From Halobacteriovorax sp. HLS (lineage in GTDB: Bacteria; Bdellovibrionota; Bacteriovoracia; Bacteriovoracales; Bacteriovoracaceae), in the NCBI RefSeq assembly GCF_004006665.1, contig NZ_QOCL01000016.1, positions 1 to 64,000 of the forward strand: a stretch of 64,000 nt of DNA, written 5' to 3'. Positions 59,002-64,000 of this stretch are shown in pieces. The stretch's first letter is position 1; each line of letters begins with the position of its first letter. The translations under genes and the position numbers were made by a program. The notes below the pieces were generated by a model. That model was not told where the DNA came from. It searched no databases and worked only from the letters and a program-made list of their open reading frames with translations.

Positions 59002-60276
59002 ATGGCAGAAAAAATATTAGTCGCAGATGACAGTCTTACAATTCAAAAAGTTATAGCAATCACTTTAGCAAATACTGACTATGAATTAGTCGAGTGTTTG
59101 TCACATAAAGAGCTTGTTTCTCAATTAGAATCAGATACATTTAAATTAGTTCTATTAGATTTTAATTTATCTGACTCAAAATCAGGTTACGAACTTGGAC
59201 AAGAAATTAAAAAATTAAGTTCAGATGTTTCTGTACTAGCAATGCTCGGTACATTTGATACTGTTGATGATCAACAACTTTCAGATTCGGGTATTGAAGA
59301 TAAAATTGTAAAACCTTTTGAAAGTGAAAAATTCATTCAAAAGTGTAGAGCTCTTATTGAAAATAGTGATGCTACTTTAGAAGATGATTTCGCTGAAGTG
59401 GAAATCCAACAAGACTTTGGTAATGATGAGATCGAAGAAGAGCAAGAAATTGGTTCTGATTGGGTTGTAGACTCACCAAAGCCTGATGATATTTCTAGCT
59501 CAAGTCTTGAAGAAGTTGATCAAAAACCGACAAGTGCTGAATTTGATACTGATACTGCCAAAAATGCCCTATCTGAAGAAATGAATAGTTGGGGAATCGA
59601 AGTTCCAGATGTAATTGGTGAAGAAAAGAAATTTGGAATTTTTCCTCCTAAGATTGAATCTGATAATGTCGAACAATCTCTTGAGGAGAATCTTCCTGAT
59701 GAGAGTGATTTAGTTTATCCAGAGTTTGGAACTAGCGAGTTTGAAGAACTTGACCTTGATGATGATGAAGATCTAGATGCTACAGATCCTTCTTTTCAAA
59801 TGCCAACTGACTTTAATGAAAGTACTGAAAATGTGCTATCAATTGAAGAAGAGATTGATGGAGATGAATTCTGGGCCGTAGATGAAGACGGTGAGAGTGA
59901 TTCTTCTAATGTTGTTTCAATCGAAGATGTAACACAACTAAGTCCGAGTGAGAATATTTCTGATATTGATGATTTAGATGATCTAGAAGAAGAGGAAGTA
60001 GATCAAATCTTTTCTGATCTCGAAAATGAAATCGATTCTGAAAAAGAAAGCTATCATGTAGCTGAAACAAAGAATATCCCTATTGAAAAGCTTGATTTTG
60101 ATTCGGATGAAATTGTTGCACAAGTAAAAGAATCACTCACACCAATTTTAGAAGAGCTTGTTAAAAAATTCTGTAAAGATAAGATTGAGCAGGTTGCATG
60201 GGAAGTAATTCCTGATCTTGCTGAGAATTTAATAAAAAAAGAAATTAAAGATATTTCTGATAGCTTAGAAAGCTAG
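59002..60276 (+). CDS. Response regulator with long acidic linker and C-terminal conserved helix
   Basis: A receiver domain (residues 1-120) has VADDS near 6-10, the phospho-acceptor in LLLDFNLSDSKSG near 51-60 and VKPF near 110. A 260-residue, Asp/Glu-rich, probably disordered part follows. The last about 55 residues (ESLTPILEELVKKFCKD, then EQVAWEVIPDLAENLIKKEI) form an amphipathic helix pair of a type I remember at the ends of myxobacterial and delta-proteobacterial response regulators. No DNA-binding domain is seen, so the output is probably protein-protein. Layout recalls RomR-type polarity proteins; this is inference. Its stop shares CTAG with the convergent birA. Confidence 0.8.
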   Translation: MAEKILVADDSLTIQKVIAITLANTDYELVECLSHKELVSQLESDTFKLVLLDFNLSDSKSGYELGQEIKKLSSDVSVLAMLGTFDTVDDQQLSDSGIEDKIVKPFESEKFIQKCRALIENSDATLEDDFAEVEIQQDFGNDEIEEEQEIGSDWVVDSPKPDDISSSSLEEVDQKPTSAEFDTDTAKNALSEEMNSWGIEVPDVIGEEKKFGIFPPKIESDNVEQSLEENLPDESDLVYPEFGTSEFEELDLDDDEDLDATDPSFQMPTDFNESTENVLSIEEEIDGDEFWAVDEDGESDSSNVVSIEDVTQLSPSENISDIDDLDDLEEEEVDQIFSDLENEIDSEKESYHVAETKNIPIEKLDFDSDEIVAQVKESLTPILEELVKKFCKDKIEQVAWEVIPDLAENLIKKEIKDISDSLES

Positions 60277-60971
60277 ATTAGATAAATTGAACCTGAGTAT
60301 GCTTTTTGAATAAGCCCTTTGTCTTCTATAAGGGCTTCTCCACTGCTTCCAATACCTTTAAAAACTCCTTCCAAATGAAATGTATCATCTTTTATAAGCA
60401 CATTTTTATTCATGTGAGCACATTTATCATTCCATTTCTTAATAACTTCAATAGAAGAGATTCTATTACTTAAAATATATTCATATAGTTCTAGAGATAT
60501 GTTTTTAATTTCCTCATTGCTTAGAGATTTATTTGTTATTGAAGAACGTCCAAATTTAAATTCTTCACACTTTTCTATTTTTTCTGATTGACCAAGATTT
60601 AGACCAAGTCCTGCAACAATTTTCTCTGAATATGTTTGACATAGAATACCTCCACATTTGAATAAATCATGAGTGAGGATGTCATTAGGCCACTTGAGTT
60701 GAAGCTTATACAGACTTAAGAAGTCACAAATTAATACGCCTAGTTCTAATGAAGTTAAAGTTAGAACTTCATTAGGCTTAACTGTAAAACTTAGCGCTAG
60801 AGAATTGGAAGCGCTTTGCCATGTATTTCCTTGCCTGCCTCGACCAAGTGTTTGAAAAGAAGAAGAGAAAAGCAGTGGTTTTGTTGTGGAATTTGCTCTT
60901 AGGTACTCTAGTATTTGAGTTTGTGTTGAGTCACATTGAGGGCTATGAAAATGGATAACTTCAAGAGACAT
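60273..60971 (-). CDS. birA: Biotin-protein ligase (monofunctional BirA)
   Basis: It attaches biotin to carboxyl carrier proteins such as the one at 19960-20472. LGRGRQGNTWQSA near 44-56 is the biotinyl-AMP loop, KWPNDIL near 98-104 the ATP-contacting motif, and GLGLNL follows. At 232 residues it lacks the N-terminal helix-turn-helix of the E. coli repressor form, so it does not regulate biotin genes. The first motif DSTQTQILEYL is also typical. Confidence 0.92.
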   Translation of the reverse strand: MSLEVIHFHSPQCDSTQTQILEYLRANSTTKPLLFSSSFQTLGRGRQGNTWQSASNSLALSFTVKPNEVLTLTSLELGVLICDFLSLYKLQLKWPNDILTHDLFKCGGILCQTYSEKIVAGLGLNLGQSEKIEKCEEFKFGRSSITNKSLSNEEIKNISLELYEYILSNRISSIEVIKKWNDKCAHMNKNVLIKDDTFHLEGVFKGIGSSGEALIEDKGLIQKAYSGSIYLI

Positions 60972-61051
60972 TAATATTTTCCATAGCTTTTCAAAGCTTC
61001 GTTAAAAAGTTAAATTATTTTATACAAAATTAATATAAAGGGGCCAACAAC

Positions 61052-61756
61052 ATGTCAATTATTGAAAGAACACAACCTAGAGAGATTAAGTTTACACCAG
61101 GAATTAATCCTTACGCGGCGGGTAGTGTCATTGCTGAATTTGGTAATACAAAAGTACATATCACTGCTTCTGTAGAAGAGAGTGTGCCAAGATTTTTGCT
61201 AAATAAAGGTCAAGGTTGGGTTACTGCTGAATATTCAATGCTTCCGTCTTCAACTCATACTCGTAATAGACGAGAAAGAGATAAGGTGAGCGGTAGAACT
61301 CAGGAGATTCAACGTCTCATTGGGAGAAGTCTTAGAGCTGTCATTGATATGGAAAAACTTGGCGAAAGATCAATACAGATTGATTGTGATGTTCTAGTAG
61401 CTGATGGTGGAACAAGAACGACTTCCATTTCTGGAGCGTACGTAGCACTTGAAATGGCCATAAAGAAATTAATGAAGGATGGGCTTCTGGATACTAATCC
61501 AATTAAAGAACCCCTGGCAGCTTTGAGCGTTGGTATTAACTCGCAAGGAAAAGTTATTGCTGATTTAAATTACGAAGAAGATTCAACTTGCGAAACAGAT
61601 ATGAATATTGTCATGACAAAATCTGGTAAATTTATAGAAGTTCAGGGAACTGCGGAGGGTGAGGCTTTTTCACGTGAACAGTTAAATGCAATTATCGACT
61701 GCGCGACTGAGTCGCTTAAAGTTGTTTTCACTGAGCAAGAAAAAGTTCTAGGTTAA
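61052..61756 (+). CDS. rph: Ribonuclease PH
   Basis: RNase PH is a phosphorolytic 3'-exonuclease that trims tRNA 3' ends. The sequence includes [56 protein letters not shown]-like [14 protein letters not shown], and [20 protein letters not shown]. At 234 residues it is full length. AAAGGGGCC precedes the ATG. It is coupled with rdgB (one base between), a common pairing, and a tRNA gene follows. Confidence 0.97.
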   Translation: MSIIERTQPREIKFTPGINPYAAGSVIAEFGNTKVHITASVEESVPRFLLNKGQGWVTAEYSMLPSSTHTRNRRERDKVSGRTQEIQRLIGRSLRAVIDMEKLGERSIQIDCDVLVADGGTRTTSISGAYVALEMAIKKLMKDGLLDTNPIKEPLAALSVGINSQGKVIADLNYEEDSTCETDMNIVMTKSGKFIEVQGTAEGEAFSREQLNAIIDCATESLKVVFTEQEKVLG

Positions 61757-61757
61757 T

Positions 61758-62351
61758 ATGAAATTTATTCTAGCATCTGGAAATACTCATAAGGCCCAAG
61801 AATTTTCTGAACTCTTAGATCCTAATATTCTTGAAGTTAGTGCGGCCAGCGAAAAGCTTGAAGTTGAAGAAAATGGTGTTTCTTATAATGAAAATGCATT
61901 TCTTAAGGCCAAAGCCTATTATGATAGATTTCAGCTTCCAGTGCTGTCTGATGATTCAGGTTTAAATGTTGCGGCTATTCCAAATGAGTTAGGTATTCAC
62001 TCTGCGCGTTTTGGAGGAGATGGACTAACTGATAAAGATAGAGCATTGCTTTTACTAGAAAAAATGAAAAATATTGATAATAGAGATGCAAATTTTACAT
62101 GTGTTCTTTGCTTTTACTTGAACCCTCAAGAAATTTTCTTTTTTGAGGGGAGGCTCCAAGGAAAGATTGGGCGAGAGTATCTTGGAGAGCACGGCTTTGG
62201 TTATGACCCTATATTTCACGGATTAGGGCCTTTTGAGGACCAGACAGTGGCCCAGGTGCCTGAATGGAAGCATGAGAACTCTCATCGATCAAAGGCCTGT
62301 AAAAGTGCACTGAAATTTTTCAAAGAAAGAAATTGCCAAATTGATTCATAG
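61758..62351 (+). CDS. rdgB: Inosine/xanthosine triphosphate pyrophosphatase
   Basis: It removes non-canonical purine nucleotides (ITP, dITP, XTP) from the pool. LASGNTHKAQEFSELL near 4-19 is the nucleotide loop, LSDDSGLNVAAI near 64-75 the metal-binding part, and HGFGYDPIF near 148-156 the base pocket. Length 197 is normal. The ATG follows the rph stop by one base, so the two genes form an operon. Confidence 0.96.
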   Translation: MKFILASGNTHKAQEFSELLDPNILEVSAASEKLEVEENGVSYNENAFLKAKAYYDRFQLPVLSDDSGLNVAAIPNELGIHSARFGGDGLTDKDRALLLLEKMKNIDNRDANFTCVLCFYLNPQEIFFFEGRLQGKIGREYLGEHGFGYDPIFHGLGPFEDQTVAQVPEWKHENSHRSKACKSALKFFKERNCQIDS

Positions 62352-62383
62352 GCCTTATAAAATTTGAACCTAATTGTTTATGT

Positions 62384-62458
62384 CGGAGTGTAGCGCAGGG
62401 GTAGCGCACCTGCTTTGGGAGCAGGGGGTCGTAGGTTCAAATCCTATCACTCCGACCA
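62384..62458 (+). tRNA. tRNA-Pro (UGG), CCA encoded
   Basis: Acceptor arms CGGAGTG (62384-62390) and CACTCCG (62448-62454) pair fully. The anticodon stem CCTGC/GCAGG (62409-62413, 62421-62425) encloses a seven-base loop with anticodon TGG (62416-62418). The T arm GTAGG-TTCAAAT-CCTAT is intact, and the discriminator A is followed by genomic CCA. It is a single tRNA downstream of rdgB. Confidence 0.96.
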
Positions 62459-62484
62459 TTTTCTAATACTATCAACAACTTATA

Positions 62485-63480
62485 CTATTTTTTTCTAAAG
62501 TCATTAATTAAAGTCTCTTCGAAGATTTCTTTTTCGAATTCAAGATCACAGCTGGGGTTTACTTCTGACACTGGTGTTGGACCTTTCCAGAGTTTAAAAT
62601 AGATACTCCAAAAGCTTGGATTGGCGTCACTACTTCTAGTAAGTCTTGGTAAGTAAAGCCAAGAGATATTTGGATCACGATGATGGTTGAGATGGTAGTG
62701 GTAGTTGAGCCAGATCATATGAACGGGCAATGAGACTTTTAGATTCCACGCTCCGTTTCGAACATCTCTTTTGCTCCAAGCGTGGTCGGTATACTGCAAG
62801 CTGGACCATATGACAGCAAAGCTCCAGTAGCAAATAATCCAAGTCTTAAATGATAATGAAAGAGTGTAAATGAGAGCCGCCTGGATACTTATAGAAAAGA
62901 GTATTTCTAGACGCATAAGATTTTGTGGAGCACTCTTTCTGTCCAATCCACTTAGCATGTCATCAAAACCAGCTTTCTTCATTAAATCATTTTTTCTAAA
63001 GAAATCATTGTTAAATAACCAAGGACATAGAAGGAAGATAATATTTGCAAGTGGCGAGCTAGGCCAATAGAAGCCTGTCAAAAGTGTATAGATAATAAAT
63101 TTCTTCATGAATTTACTATCTTTAGGGTAGTACTGATCAAATAGCTCAGCATCTGTTCGATTTCTCTTGTGATGCCCTAGATGAAAAATTTGTTGAAGAG
63201 TAAATGACGTTGGAAAGAAAGCAGCACTAACTCTTCCGAAAGTATTATTGATAAATTTATTTTTACAAAATGTTCCATGAACTGATTCATGTAGCAATGA
63301 GAATATTGTATTACCCGTGAGGGCAAAGCATAATGCCCAGGGTAGTATGAGTATAGAATTTTGATTAATATTTGCCATATATAGAAATGTTGTGGCCAAG
63401 CTATAGCTCACTACTGCAATTGCAATATTTCTTTTCATGGGAAATAGATTTCTAAATTCTTTTGCTTTATTGATGCTCAT
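62485..63480 (-). CDS. Membrane fatty-acid desaturase-like protein
   Basis: Three histidine boxes that bind the di-iron centre are visible: HESVHGTF near 64-71, HLGHHKRNRTDAE near 100-112, and HYHLNHHRDP near 261-270. Four or so hydrophobic segments lie between them. At 331 residues it fits acyl-lipid desaturases and related hydroxylases or ketolases; the substrate cannot be told. It may adjust membrane fluidity. Its start lies only 19 bases from the divergent lipoprotein start. It ends opposite to the tRNA gene. Confidence 0.85.
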   Translation of the reverse strand: MSINKAKEFRNLFPMKRNIAIAVVSYSLATTFLYMANINQNSILILPWALCFALTGNTIFSLLHESVHGTFCKNKFINNTFGRVSAAFFPTSFTLQQIFHLGHHKRNRTDAELFDQYYPKDSKFMKKFIIYTLLTGFYWPSSPLANIIFLLCPWLFNNDFFRKNDLMKKAGFDDMLSGLDRKSAPQNLMRLEILFSISIQAALIYTLSLSFKTWIICYWSFAVIWSSLQYTDHAWSKRDVRNGAWNLKVSLPVHMIWLNYHYHLNHHRDPNISWLYLPRLTRSSDANPSFWSIYFKLWKGPTPVSEVNPSCDLEFEKEIFEETLINDFRKK

Positions 63481-63491
63481 AATAATGTAAA

Positions 63492-63500
63492 ATTATAGCA
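63492..63500 (-). promoter_or_regulatory. Extended -10 promoter of the desaturase gene
   Basis: On the minus strand the extended -10 TGCTATAAT (complement of 63492-63500) ends 11 bases before the desaturase ATG. No Shine-Dalgarno is seen, so the leader would be only a few bases long. The element overlaps the start codon of the divergent gene at 63500. Confidence 0.5.
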
Positions 63501-64000
63501 TGACCAAAGCTACATATTTATTTTTTATCCTATTATTTATCATGATTTCTTGTTCAAAAGAAACTGACCCTGCTGCTGAAGAAAAATTCAATACTAGTCA
63601 TGAGAAATTTCTTAATGATATATCGAAGAGATCAAAGAAGGTTCTAAGCGAAGATTTTTCTTTTTCTGGAGTTGAGCTTATTTATGTTCAATCTGGAAGT
63701 ATATATTATCAATGGTTTGGTCATGTTTTTATTCGCTTTGTAGGTTCTGGTAAAACGTCTGATGAAGATTTAGGAGTAAGTTTTATTGCTGATTTTAATG
63801 AGTATGCGCTGGATAATCTCAAGGCCTATTATGGAGGCTATACTGTTTTACCTGTTGTTGATAAATGGGAAAACTATGTCAGAGATTACACTAAAGTCGA
63901 AAAGAGATATATTGATCGCTATATATTCCCAACAACTTTAGAGCAAAGAAATGATTTAAAGAAAGCACTAAAGAGCTGGATAAAGGATCCGAGTATTCCT
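63500..64000 (+). CDS. DUF4105 (Lnb-like) lipoprotein, 3' end cut by the window
   Basis: 167 codons are open to the window edge. The N-terminus MTKATYLFFILLFIMISC is a lipoprotein signal with Cys18. From about residue 53 the sequence VELIYVQSGSIYYQWFGHVFIRFVG, then IADFNEYALDNLKAYYGGYTV and RYIDRYIFP, resembles the DUF4105 domain, of which some members (Lnb) transfer an acyl chain within bacterial lipoproteins. The FGH motif and later Tyr and Arg residues agree. The missing C-terminus prevents a firm call. Confidence 0.65.
   Translation, partial: MTKATYLFFILLFIMISCSKETDPAAEEKFNTSHEKFLNDISKRSKKVLSEDFSFSGVELIYVQSGSIYYQWFGHVFIRFVGSGKTSDEDLGVSFIADFNEYALDNLKAYYGGYTVLPVVDKWENYVRDYTKVEKRYIDRYIFPTTLEQRNDLKKALKSWIKDPSIP

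Overview
The window is a clearly AT-rich bacterial chromosome segment with almost no non-coding space; no gene-free gap exceeds about 250 bases. The gene content suggests a Gram-negative relative of the marine predatory bacteria (Bdellovibrionota, Halobacteriovorax-like). The indicators are many short secreted proteins and lipoproteins, a tandem M16 peptidase, FHA/PP2C signalling proteins, a TadC protein, HflKC, an unusual HD-GYP protein and a delta-proteobacterial-style response regulator. This placement is inference; no 16S rRNA gene is present.

1-14.4 kb: a continuous S10-spc-alpha ribosomal super-operon in the order rpsJ rplC rplD rplW rplB rpsS rplV rpsC rplP rpmC rpsQ rplN rplX rplE rpsN rpsH rplF rplR rpsE rpmD rplO secY adk infA rpmJ rpsM rpsK rpoA rplQ. 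It starts behind a terminator and a probable promoter and ends at a strong terminator. Peculiarities are no rpsD between rpsK and rpoA, no map after adk, acidic MTEETK tails on L3 and S5, and a structured 109-base gap between rpsC and rplP.

14.4-24.4 kb: a membrane-anchored thioredoxin, a sigma-54 activator behind a folded leader, a three-gene biotin-dependent acyl-CoA (propionyl-CoA type) carboxylase, hflK-hflC, a YciO-family protein with a tiny membrane ORF after it, a methyltransferase and a lipoprotein. 24.6-29.8 kb: a large secreted protein with a possible TULIP lipid-binding fold, a small secreted protein, then meaB and methylmalonyl-CoA mutase on the minus strand. Carboxylase, mutase, MeaB and the biotin ligase at 60.3 kb form a propionyl-CoA to succinyl-CoA route lacking only an epimerase here.

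30-44.8 kb: an uncharacterised conserved protein, a REC/HD-GYP-like protein, a tandem M16 protease, HemW, a six-cysteine secreted peptide, a secreted lipase-like hydrolase, grpE-dnaK-dnaJ, a secreted protein resembling N-terminal asparagine amidohydrolase (NTAN1), a secreted HExxH metallopeptidase, an LpoA-like lipoprotein and a 34-residue basic protein.

45-58.9 kb: an AMP nucleosidase with a histone-H1-like Lys/Ala tail, mreB, a PilZ-like protein, a lipoprotein, two peptide-transporter permeases and nagZ (cell shape and murein recycling). A tightly overlapping operon follows: TadC fused to Sel1-like repeats, DUF192, three FHA proteins carrying four FHA domains, and a PP2C phosphatase. No Ser/Thr kinase is in the window. 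This operon and the NTAN1-like secreted protein are the best candidates for undescribed biology. 59-64 kb: a response regulator (probably leaderless), birA, rph, rdgB, tRNA-Pro(UGG), a fatty-acid desaturase and the start of a DUF4105/Lnb-like lipoprotein cut by the window edge.
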